A DNA stretch of 6,574 nt from the NCBI GenBank assembly GCA_947630315.1, contig CANRHA010000097.1, positions 1 to 6,574 on the forward strand. The letters are read 5' to 3'. Shown one piece after another: positions 1 through 4,313 of this stretch. The translations under genes were made by a program, and so were the position numbers. Origin of the DNA: an uncultured Clostridia bacterium. GTDB taxonomy: Bacteria; Bacillota; Clostridia; Oscillospirales; Ruminococcaceae. The notes beneath the pieces are model-generated. The model worked only from the letters and a program-made list of their open reading frames with translations, had not been told where the DNA came from and searched no databases. Each line of letters starts with the position of its first letter. Within the stretch, counting starts at the first letter, position 1.

Positions 1-108
1 ATAGGGAATACCCGCATCAAGGTTTCGGAACATTTTGCCAAAGACGGTAAGCCATTAGAAGATTTGCTCGAAGATGTCATAAAATATTCTGCAAAATCAT
101 CGCTTTAA
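1..108 (+). CDS. C-terminal end of small protein, possibly TnpW-like (5' truncated)
   Basis: The first frame is open from the window edge and ends in TAA at 106-108, giving 35 residues. The visible part starts IGNTRIKVSEHF and ends in a charged, probably helical stretch (KPLEDLLEDVIKYSAK). There is no membrane segment and no cysteine. Small proteins with an IGNT...V..HF pattern, including those annotated as transposon-encoded TnpW, commonly sit just upstream of large serine recombinases in clostridial elements, and this one lies 76 bp upstream of such a gene on the same strand. The TnpW link is from memory of the family and is tentative; the function of these proteins is not established. The recombinase has its own promoter directly after this stop codon, so the two genes are probably transcribed separately. 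Confidence 0.5.
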   Translation: MGNTRIKVSEHFAKDGKPLEDLLEDVIKYSAKSSL

Positions 109-111
109 AGC

Positions 112-140
112 TTGAAATTGTCCTGCGTTTGTGATACAAT
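112..140 (+). promoter_or_regulatory. Sigma-A-type promoter of the recombinase gene
   Basis: TTGAAA (112-117) and TACAAT (135-140) are each one base away from consensus and are separated by exactly 17 bp. A TGA at 132-134 directly before the -10 forms an extended -10 (TGnTACAAT). Transcription should start near 147, leaving a leader of about 38 nt before the recombinase ATG. Confidence 0.75.
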
Positions 141-154
141 ACTCTTGTATTGTA
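135..154. promoter_or_regulatory. Perfect 8-bp inverted repeat over the -10 box (operator candidate)
   Basis: The arms TACAATAC (135-142) and GTATTGTA (147-154) are exact reverse complements separated by TCTT. The left arm contains the whole -10 hexamer and the right arm covers the expected transcription start. A dimeric protein bound here would block RNA polymerase, so an operator is the natural reading. The repressor, which could be an element-encoded regulator or the recombinase itself, is not known. Confidence 0.5.
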
Positions 155-184
155 AGCGTGGGTGATTCACGAAGGAGGTTATAA

Positions 185-1813
185 ATGAAATCACCTAACA
201 ATGCAAAATATAGCACCGCTCTTTATATGCGTCTTTTCAGAGATGACGAAAACTTCGGCGATAGTATTTCCATAGAGACGCAGAGAAAAGTCCTCAGACA
301 ATATGTACGCGAGAATAATTTAATCGTTTACGATGAGTATGTCGATGACGGCTGGAGCGGGACGAACTTTGAAAGACCCGCATTTCAAAGAATGATGTCG
401 GATATTGAAGCAGGCAAGGTAAACTGCGTGGTCACGAAAGACCTCTCCCGTTTCGGGCGTGAGCACGTCACTATGGACTATTATCTCGAATTCGTTTTCC
501 CCGAGATGAATGTCCGCTATATTGCGGTCAACGACAATGAAGATACGGATAAAGGCTTGAGCGACTTTGTCCCGTTCAAAAACCTGTTTAACGAATTTAT
601 GGCAAAAGATACCAGCCGTAAGGTTAAGGCGGCATTGCACGCCAAATTCGCAGCAGGCGAACGTACTTTTTCAATCGCCCCGTTCGGTTATATGCGCCAC
701 CCTGAGGAGCATAATAAGCTTGCGATTGACCCCGATACTTCGTGGATTATTGAGAAAATCTTTGCCCTTGCAGCACACGGTGCGGGTGCGGGTAAAATTG
801 CTCGGATTCTCACGATAGAAAAAATACCGACACCGGGATATTTCAACTATAAAAAGTACGGGCTTTTCTCAAAATTCTATGACAACGCTCCTGTTGAAAA
901 GACATATACTTGGACTATTAGCACCGTCAGAGGAATTCTATCTGATGAAACGTACATAGGCAATTCGGTTCACGGAAAGCAGACGAATGTTTCTTACAAG
1001 AACAAAAAGTCAATACGCAAACCCGAAAGTGAATGGTTCAAGGTCGAGAATACGCATGAAGCCATCATCTCAAAAGATGTTTTTGACCAAGTTCAAAAGC
1101 AGATTGCGAGCCGCAGGAGACCCATGAAATCTGGTAAAACACAGATTTTTGCGGGACTTGTGAAATGTGCGGATTGCGGTTGGTCGATGAGCTATGCCGA
1201 GCGAAAATATAAGACTTGCTCGACAGGATTTTTTAACTGTTCGCAGTTTAGGAAGCTAGGTAAGGTCGGTGGGCGATGTTCTGCACACTACATCAGGTAT
1301 GATACGCTGTACGCATACGTTCTCGCAAGATTGCAGGACTGGATATATCAGGCACATACTGATGAGAAACAATTACTTTCAAAGTTGCTCAACTCAAGCG
1401 ATAAAGAAGCAGCGAAAGCCCATAAGAAACATTCTGCCGAGCTTGCCAAAGCCGAAAAGCGCAAGACAGAGGTTGATAGGCTTTTCGTCAAGCTCTATGA
1501 AGATTGGTCGAGCGGGCGTATTACTGAGTACAACTTCAAGATGTTATCGCAGAAATACCAAGCTGAGCAGCAAGAGTTAGTCGAAAAGATTGACAAGCTC
1601 AAAGCCGAACTTGCGACAGAAAAGCAGACCGCAGCTGATGCTGAAAAATGGATTGCTTTAATCAAGCAATACTCCGAACCCACAGAGCTGACTGCTGAAA
1701 TGCTCAACACGCTCATCGAGAAAATAGTCGTACATGAAGCAACAAAAGATTCCGACGGCACCAGAGCTCAAGAAATTGAAATATTTTACCGATTTGTAGG
1801 TAAAATTGATTAA
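185..1813 (+). CDS. Large serine recombinase (TnpX/TndX type), nucleophile Ser replaced by Phe
   Basis: This 542-aa site-specific recombinase has the length and domain order of clostridial element integrase/excisionases. Residues 10-155 are the resolvase catalytic domain, with DLSRFGRE (86-93) carrying the active-site arginines R89 and R92. Residues about 160-315 are the recombinase DNA-binding domain. A zinc ribbon uses C328, C331, C352 and C365 (ends CSAHYI). A charged coiled coil spans about 408-485 and a DUF4368-like tail ends in EIEIFYRFVGKID. Such enzymes excise and insert mobile elements through a 5'-phosphoserine intermediate. The conserved start is normally Y-x-R-L-S-R-D-D; here it reads YMRLFRDD, so F18 (codon TTC, 236-238) occupies the nucleophile position. 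The rest of the protein looks intact. The protein may therefore be unable to cut DNA, or the base may be a sequencing error. The start is fixed by AAGGAGG at 172-178, six bases before the ATG. No clear terminator follows. Confidence 0.93.
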   Translation: MKSPNNAKYSTALYMRLFRDDENFGDSISIETQRKVLRQYVRENNLIVYDEYVDDGWSGTNFERPAFQRMMSDIEAGKVNCVVTKDLSRFGREHVTMDYYLEFVFPEMNVRYIAVNDNEDTDKGLSDFVPFKNLFNEFMAKDTSRKVKAALHAKFAAGERTFSIAPFGYMRHPEEHNKLAIDPDTSWIIEKIFALAAHGAGAGKIARILTIEKIPTPGYFNYKKYGLFSKFYDNAPVEKTYTWTISTVRGILSDETYIGNSVHGKQTNVSYKNKKSIRKPESEWFKVENTHEAIISKDVFDQVQKQIASRRRPMKSGKTQIFAGLVKCADCGWSMSYAERKYKTCSTGFFNCSQFRKLGKVGGRCSAHYIRYDTLYAYVLARLQDWIYQAHTDEKQLLSKLLNSSDKEAAKAHKKHSAELAKAEKRKTEVDRLFVKLYEDWSSGRITEYNFKMLSQKYQAEQQELVEKIDKLKAELATEKQTAADAEKWIALIKQYSEPTELTAEMLNTLIEKIVVHEATKDSDGTRAQEIEIFYRFVGKID

Positions 1814-1845
1814 AACACATACGCACGTCTTTAAGTTTGTTAAAC

Positions 1846-1862
1846 GGGGGCAGGGGGTGGGG
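1846..1862 (+). other. G-rich tract (three runs of 4-5 G)
   Basis: Runs of five, five and four G (1846-1850, 1853-1857, 1859-1862) are separated by CA and T, 33 bp after the recombinase stop. A similar GGGCAGGGGT stretch occurs at 2708-2717. The function is unknown. It lies where the right edge of the mobile element might be, but no second end is visible for comparison. Confidence 0.4.
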
Positions 1863-1868
1863 TGATCG

Positions 1869-1903
1869 GATAGTAGTTAGAGATTAGTTGTTAGTAGTTA
1901 GTT
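1869..1903 (-). repeat. Heptad array A (five 7-bp units, minus-strand sense)
   Basis: Five consecutive 7-bp units on the plus strand share the core TAG in a fixed phase, for example GTTAGAG (1876-1882) and GTTAGTA (1890-1896). Read on the minus strand the units are of the CTAAYNN type, matching the arrays at 2446-2481, 2594-2629 and 4248-4302. This is the only one of the seven arrays in reverse orientation. Positions 1876-1895 are an exact 20-nt reverse complement of 4274-4293. Confidence 0.7.
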
Positions 1904-1936
1904 AATGGGGTGCTGAGGGCAAACGATATTACGAGG

Positions 1937-1980
1937 GTAAGCGAACACCTTTTCGCCAGTTGGGCGAGGTGCTCCCTTAC
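1937..1980. repeat. Long imperfect hairpin with a GCGAACACCTTTT box
   Basis: GTAAGCGAACACC (1937-1949) pairs with GGTGCTCCCTTAC (1968-1980) at 11 of 13 positions. Inside it CGCC (1954-1957) pairs with GGCG (1963-1966) around the loop AGTTG. The left arm includes GCGAACACCTTTT, one base different from the GCGAATACCTTTT box that recurs at 2071, 2171, 2278 and 2383, so this is probably a diverged first member of that series. It could be a structured RNA or a mobile-element remnant; the sequence does not decide. Confidence 0.5.
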
Positions 1981-1998
1981 AAGTTAGCGCCAGCATTT

Positions 1999-2031
1999 CC
2001 CCTCCCCACCGGGGAGGGGTTAGGGGTAGGG
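1999..2031. repeat. 9-bp GC hairpin overlapping a G-quadruplex motif
   Basis: CCCCTCCCC (1999-2007) and GGGGAGGGG (2011-2019) are perfect complements around the loop ACC. The right arm continues into GGGG and GGG, so 2011-2031 meets the four-run G-quadruplex pattern with loops of 1, 3 and 2 nt. On one strand the hairpin and the quadruplex are mutually exclusive folds. No T-tract follows, so a standard terminator is unlikely. Confidence 0.6.
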
Positions 2032-2034
2032 CGA

Positions 2035-2170
2035 TTAAAATAGCATGAGAAAATTTCCGCAAGGAAATTTGCGAATACCTTTTTATAGTGTGTGGATACG
2101 CTTTGAATTGCTTTATTATCCAAGGCACACAATGAACTGGTTCATTTAAAATAGCATGAGCGGCACCGCC
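2035..2170 (+). repeat. Modular repeat unit 1 (GNRA-loop hairpin plus GCGAATACCTTTTT)
   Basis: The unit opens with TTAAAATAGCATGAG (2035-2049). A perfect 8-bp hairpin follows, AAATTTCC / GGAAATTT (2051-2058 / 2063-2070), with the GNRA-type loop GCAA. The box GCGAATACCTTTTT lies at 2071-2084. The body contains a second palindrome, AATGAAC / GTTCATT (2131-2137 / 2140-2146). There is no heptad array in this unit. TTAAAATAGCATGAG recurs at 2146-2160, where unit 2 begins, so the two units overlap at this boundary. Confidence 0.6.
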
Positions 2171-2277
2171 GCGAATACCTTTTCATCAAGGTGGCGTGGT
2201 CGCACACTGTCACACTCATCTATCGGAGAGAACTTTTCTGTCTTCTGACATCTGATTTCTGTTTTCTACTTCGCGCC
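2146..2277 (+). repeat. Modular repeat unit 2 (hairpin, box, heptads)
   Basis: TTAAAATAGCATGAG (2146-2160) is an exact 15-nt repeat of unit 1. The hairpin is now GCGGC / GCCGC (2160-2164 / 2168-2172) with loop ACC, so the stem has changed completely while the flanks are conserved. The GCGAATACCTTTT box begins at 2171, followed by a block ending GTGGTCGCACACTGTCAC that is nearly identical in unit 4, then heptad array B. Confidence 0.6.
2237..2271 (+). repeat. Heptad array B (five units, TCTGNNN type)
   Basis: Five directly adjoining 7-bp units all begin TCT, four with TCTG and the last with TCTA. Examples are TCTGTCT at 2237 and TCTGACA at 2244. The last two units (TCTGTTT, TCTACTT) are identical to the last two of array C, 105 bp downstream, and both arrays run straight into a TTCGC hairpin. 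Confidence 0.75.
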
Positions 2278-2382
2278 GCGAATACCTTTTTACAACTGGG
2301 CAACTGTGACGCACTTTGTTACTCCAGCCCCAAAGGTATGTTCTGTCCTCTGCCATCTGACTTCTGTTTTCTACTTCGCGCA
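2278..2382 (+). repeat. Modular repeat unit 3, with 58-bp inverted-repeat core
   Basis: The hairpin TTCGC / GCGAA (2270-2274 / 2278-2282, loop GCC) leads into the GCGAATACCTTTTT box at 2278. The body is itself bounded by ATACCTTT (2282-2289) and its reverse complement AAAGGTAT (2332-2339), with inner CTGG / CCAG arms (2296-2299 / 2324-2327). Heptad array C follows. The spacing from box to first heptad is 64 bp, against 66 in unit 2 and 63 in unit 4, so the units keep register. Confidence 0.6.
2342..2376 (+). repeat. Heptad array C (five units, TCTGNNN type)
   Basis: Five adjoining 7-bp units begin at 2342, 2349, 2356, 2363 and 2370, four with TCTG and the last with TCTA. The three variable positions differ between units while the TCTR core stays in phase. 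The array ends in the TTCGC / GCGAA hairpin at 2375-2387 (loop GCA). Confidence 0.75.
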
Positions 2383-2519
2383 GCGAATACCTTTTCATCA
2401 ACGCGGTGTGGTCGCACCCTGTCACTATTACTTACAGTAAGGCGTTCTATCTTCTAATCATCTATTACCTAACATCTAAAAGCTCCCCACTCTGTACCGC
2501 TCGCCCCGATAAGAGCGCC
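2383..2519 (+). repeat. Modular repeat unit 4 (box, GTGGTCGCAC block, heptads, hairpin)
   Basis: The GCGAATACCTTTT box starts at 2383, 105 bp after unit 3. The next block (2396-2425) closely matches unit 2, with ATCAANGNGG followed by GTGGTCGCACNCTGTCAC. Heptad array D lies at 2446-2481 and a small hairpin CGCTC / GAGCG follows at 2498-2502 / 2513-2517. CCCCGATAAGAGCGC (2504-2518), just before array E, matches CCCCGATCAGGGCGC (2579-2593), just before array F, at 13 of 15 positions. The unit order therefore continues in a shorter form. Confidence 0.55.
2446..2481 (+). repeat. Heptad array D (TCTANNN type, one 8-bp unit)
   Basis: Units begin at 2446, 2453, 2461, 2468 and 2475. One is 8 bp long and one begins CCTA. 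The core is TCTA rather than TCTG. It closes with TCTAAAAGC, as does array F. Confidence 0.65.
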
Positions 2520-2547
2520 TCTGTCCTCTGTCTTCTGACCTCTAACC
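2520..2547 (+). repeat. Heptad array E (four units)
   Basis: Four exact 7-bp steps begin at 2520, 2527, 2534 and 2541: three TCTG units, then one TCTA unit. The change from G to A in the last unit is the same as in arrays B and C. A hairpin follows directly at 2548. Confidence 0.7.
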
Positions 2548-2593
2548 GCGCCCCTGTGGCCGATGGTTGTTTTGTAATCCCCGATCAGGGCGC
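2548..2593. repeat. Hairpin between heptad arrays E and F
   Basis: GCGCCCCTG (2548-2556) pairs with CAGGGCGC (2586-2593) with one bulged C, enclosing a 29-nt loop. It fills the gap between arrays E and F, as the smaller hairpins do between the earlier arrays. Confidence 0.45.
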
Positions 2594-2629
2594 TCTATAT
2601 TCTATCCTCTAACTTCTAATCATCTAAAA
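2594..2629 (+). repeat. Heptad array F (TCTANNN type, one 8-bp unit)
   Basis: Units begin at 2594, 2601, 2608, 2615 (8 bp) and 2623, all with TCTA. The last two units (TCTAATCA, TCTAAAA) also occur in array D, where two other units separate them. Confidence 0.65.
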
Positions 2630-2653
2630 GCCCCTATACATTTTATGAATAAC

Positions 2654-2676
2654 AGTCCGTTTTGCAGGACTCTTTT
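2654..2676 (+). terminator. Weak terminator-like hairpin
   Basis: AGTCC (2654-2658) pairs with GGACT (2667-2671), followed by C and TTTT. The stem is only 5 bp and the T-run only four, and no gene lies close upstream on this strand, so a real terminator role is doubtful. Confidence 0.2.
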
Positions 2677-2762
2677 CGCATGATCCCGCAAAAATGCCGC
2701 CGATTAAGGGCAGGGGTCGGGCCCGCACGGACAAAATTACAATAATTTACCTCTTTATAAAA

Positions 2763-2804
2763 CTGCCTGTTTTAGCGGTGCGCTTTTGCGGTGCAAAACG
2801 GCAG
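2763..2804. repeat. 10-bp stem hairpin with internal GCGGTGC direct repeat
   Basis: CTGCC-T-GTTTT (2763-2773) pairs with AAAACGGCAG (2795-2804), ten pairs with one bulged T. The loop holds GCGGTGC twice (2775-2781 and 2788-2794). An AT-rich stretch (about 2733-2764) lies just before it. The function is unknown. Confidence 0.45.
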
Positions 2805-2874
2805 AGCGCCCAAAATGTCGAATCCGGTTGAATAAAGATTTCTTTACGCGGGGTATATCCTCAAAATTATTGAA

Positions 2875-3003
2875 GTTGAAACCCAAAAGGGCGGTTTTGC
2901 GCGGATTTTCCAACTTTTCAACCGGTTTTTCAACAGCTCGGCGGTCTTTCAACACAACTTTTCAACCGTTTCAACAGGGTTTTCAACAATTTGGTTGAAA
3001 ACA
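2875..3003. repeat. Cluster of TTTTCAAC elements (iteron or DnaA-box-like)
   Basis: TTTCAAC occurs in the forward direction beginning at 2916, 2928, 2947, 2960, 2969 and 2981, mostly with an extra leading T and often a trailing A. A relaxed copy, TTTTCCAAC, lies at 2906-2914, and inverted copies are GTTGAAAC at 2875 and GGTTGAAAAC at 2993. TTTTCAACA differs from the DnaA box TTATCCACA at two positions, and similar motifs cluster near replication origins in some Clostridia (from memory). Alternatively these are binding sites for a regulator of the downstream promoter, whose -35 box lies in the last inverted copy. The 70-codon open frame here (2786-2998) is judged a by-product of the repeats. 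Confidence 0.5.
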
Positions 3004-3023
3004 GGCTATACCCTGTGTATATA
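2995..3023 (+). promoter_or_regulatory. Probable promoter of the 90-aa membrane protein gene
   Basis: TTGAAA (2995-3000) and TATATA (3018-3023) are separated by 17 bp. The spacer begins with a 16-bp near-palindrome (3001-3016), arms ACAGG and CCTGT around CTATAC, which could bind a repressor. The -35 box lies in an inverted GGTTGAAAAC copy of the upstream cluster. The leader to the ATG at 3091 would be about 60 nt. Confidence 0.5.
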
Positions 3024-3090
3024 AATCCCCCGATGCGGACATAATTCCGGTAGTATAAAAATCAAAACCGCCTGAAACCGAGGTAATTGA

Positions 3091-3363
3091 ATGATAAAGG
3101 GAGTTACTAAGAAGATCGTCGAGATAAAAAGCCCCGCCAGCGATTATTTTGAACGCGCCGTCTTATATCTTAAGGCGGATCTTCCCGAGGCGAAAAAACA
3201 TGAGGCAATTAAACAGGCCGGAAGCTATCTTAATTCTGTAGAGGCCGAGGCTTCCGCATATTTTCGCCGCGATTTACGGCCGATCGTGGCCGTTTTGGCT
3301 CTCGCTCTCGGGATATCCTTGACCGCGCTTGCCGCCGTATTGATAGTTGTCACAAAAATTTAA
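3091..3363 (+). CDS. Small single-span membrane protein of unknown function
   Basis: The 90-aa protein has a soluble, charged N-terminal part (residues 1-62) and one C-terminal hydrophobic helix (about 64-88), so it is probably a tail-anchored membrane protein with its N-terminus in the cytoplasm. No signal peptide is present. The segment KIVEIKSPASDYFERAVLYLK resembles a family of short clostridial proteins with a pattern like VV.(V/I).SP...(Y/F)FE.A(I/V), which has no experimentally known function as far as I recall. A GAGG at 3080-3083, seven bases before the ATG, supports the start. The gene lies 102 bp upstream of the methyltransferase gene, which appears to have its own promoter, so the two need not act together. 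The codons resemble those of the following genes, not those of the recombinase. Confidence 0.75.
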   Translation: MIKGVTKKIVEIKSPASDYFERAVLYLKADLPEAKKHEAIKQAGSYLNSVEAEASAYFRRDLRPIVAVLALALGISLTALAAVLIVVTKI

Positions 3364-3416
3364 TTTATATTTTGGCGGTATTTCTCGGAAAAAGGTCTTT
3401 TCAAAATCATTTTTTT

Positions 3417-3428
3417 GTGATACAATAA
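3417..3428 (+). promoter_or_regulatory. Extended -10 promoter of the rlmB-type gene
   Basis: TGTGATACAAT (3416-3426 with the preceding T-run) is an extended -10 with TACAAT at 3421-3426. No good -35 box is visible (TTTTCA at 3398-3403 is the best at 17-bp spacing), as is common for extended -10 promoters. The expected transcription start (about 3433) makes the ATG at 3442 nearly leaderless and favours the downstream ATG at 3466. Confidence 0.55.
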
Positions 3429-3465
3429 TATCTGTATAAATATGAGATTTTCTGAGGATACGGAT

Positions 3466-4227
3466 ATGGAAAGAAAAAATGAGGCTTCCCGGCGCGAAAA
3501 CGGGGGGCTTATAGCCGGCAGAAACCCGGTCATCGAGGCTCTTAAGTCCGGCAGACAGATAGACACCGTATACATCTCGGGCGAGGGCGGCTCTTTGGAG
3601 CTGATAGAAAAGCTTGCCAAGGAGCGCGGCGCGGTCGTAAAACAGGTCAGCCGCCAAAAGCTCGATTTCATTACAAAGGGCGCCGCACATCAGGGAGTTG
3701 CGGCTTCGGGAGCATGCGCCGAATACGTTTCGGTCGCGGATATACTTTCGAGGGCAGCCGAGCTTAACGAGCCGCCTTTTGTGATAATCTGCGACGAGAT
3801 AGAAGACCCTCACAACCTCGGCGCGATAATAAGGACCGCAGAATGCGCAGGAGCGCACGGAGTTATAATTCCGAAAAGGCGCTCGGCTTCGCTGAACGAA
3901 ACCGTGTATAAAACATCAGCCGGGGCGGCAAGCATAGTCAGGGTCGCGAGGGTGTCCAACCTTGCCGCGGCTATCGACGAGCTTAAGGCCGCGGGGGTAT
4001 GGATATACGGCACCGACGCCAAGGGCGAAAACTATGCCGACACAGACCTAAAGGGCGCCGTGGGGCTTGTGATAGGTTCCGAGGGGTTCGGGATAGGAAG
4101 ACTTATAGCCGAAAAATGCGACTTTATGCTGAGACTTCCCCTGCGCGGAAAGATAACCTCGCTCAACGCCTCAGTGGCGGCCGGCATATTCATGTACGAG
4201 GTAGTAAGACAGCGCAGCTTAGTCTAA
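3466..4227 (+). CDS. rlmB: 23S rRNA 2'-O-ribose methyltransferase, RlmB/TrmH (SpoU) family
   Basis: This 253-aa protein transfers a methyl group from S-adenosylmethionine to a ribose 2'-OH in rRNA; RlmB modifies G2251 (E. coli numbering) in the 23S P-loop. Residues 13-90 form the L30e-like RNA-binding domain (GLIAGRNPVIEAL, AHQGVAA). Residues 105-250 form the knotted SPOUT domain. Motif 1 is DPHNLGAIIRTAECAGA (114-130, with N117 and R123), motif 2 is LVIGSEGFG (201-209, E206) and motif 3 is LPLRGKITSLNASVAAG (224-240). All catalytic and cofactor positions look intact. An in-frame ATG at 3442 would add eight residues, but it lacks a ribosome binding site; GAGGA at 3454-3458 is correctly spaced for 3466. 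The exact target cannot be proved from sequence, since TrmH-family members overlap. The usual clostridial neighbours (cysS, mrnC) are not visible. Confidence 0.92.
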   Translation: MERKNEASRRENGGLIAGRNPVIEALKSGRQIDTVYISGEGGSLELIEKLAKERGAVVKQVSRQKLDFITKGAAHQGVAASGACAEYVSVADILSRAAELNEPPFVIICDEIEDPHNLGAIIRTAECAGAHGVIIPKRRSASLNETVYKTSAGAASIVRVARVSNLAAAIDELKAAGVWIYGTDAKGENYADTDLKGAVGLVIGSEGFGIGRLIAEKCDFMLRLPLRGKITSLNASVAAGIFMYEVVRQRSLV

Positions 4228-4247
4228 CCCCCAAGTTGATTTTTGCA

Positions 4248-4302
4248 CTATCCTCTTTCATCAAATACTAACAACTAACAACTAATCTCTAACAACTATA
4301 AG
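4248..4302 (+). repeat. Heptad array G, between rlmB and the ATPase-like gene
   Basis: Units of CTAACAA type begin at 4248, 4255, 4262 (6 bp), 4268, 4275, 4282, 4289 and 4296. The array merges into the AGGAGG (4301-4306) of the next gene, so it occupies the whole region just upstream of its ribosome binding site. Positions 4274-4293 are an exact 20-nt reverse complement of 1876-1895 in array A. Confidence 0.7.
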
Positions 4303-4313
4303 GAGGTAACCGG

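Noticed and set aside
1814..1860. Terminator of the recombinase gene
   Set aside because: Only a weak 5-bp TTTAA/TTAAA pairing is visible with no T-tract, followed by G-runs.
1898..2128. 76-codon minus-strand open frame
   Set aside because: It reads through the hairpins and G-quadruplex motif of the repeat region, with no ribosome binding site. The peptide follows the repeats, not a protein family.
2191..2612. Several short open frames on both strands in the heptad arrays
   Set aside because: They arise because the repeat lacks stop codons in some frames. The peptides repeat (SDFCFLLRAANTF twice) in step with the DNA repeat.
2035..2629. CRISPR array
   Set aside because: The repeats are degenerate, units are about 105 bp with internal 7-bp arrays, and no constant 24-40 bp repeat with unique spacers is present.
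2786..2998. 70-codon plus-strand open frame
   Set aside because: Its C-terminal half (Phe/Gln/Ser-rich) is just the translation of the TTTTCAAC repeats, and it has no ribosome binding site or sensible protein composition.
2733..3003. Chromosomal oriC
   Set aside because: The motif differs from the standard DnaA box at a key position, and no dnaA, dnaN or rpmH gene is in the window. It is kept only as a possible DnaA-binding cluster.
3442..3465. Upstream ATG of rlmB as the start
   Set aside because: It would leave about nine bases of leader and no ribosome binding site; the ATG at 3466 has a well-spaced GAGGA.
3274..3858. 194-codon minus-strand open frame
   Set aside because: It lies opposite the well-supported 90-aa gene and rlmB, and no recognisable domain is present.
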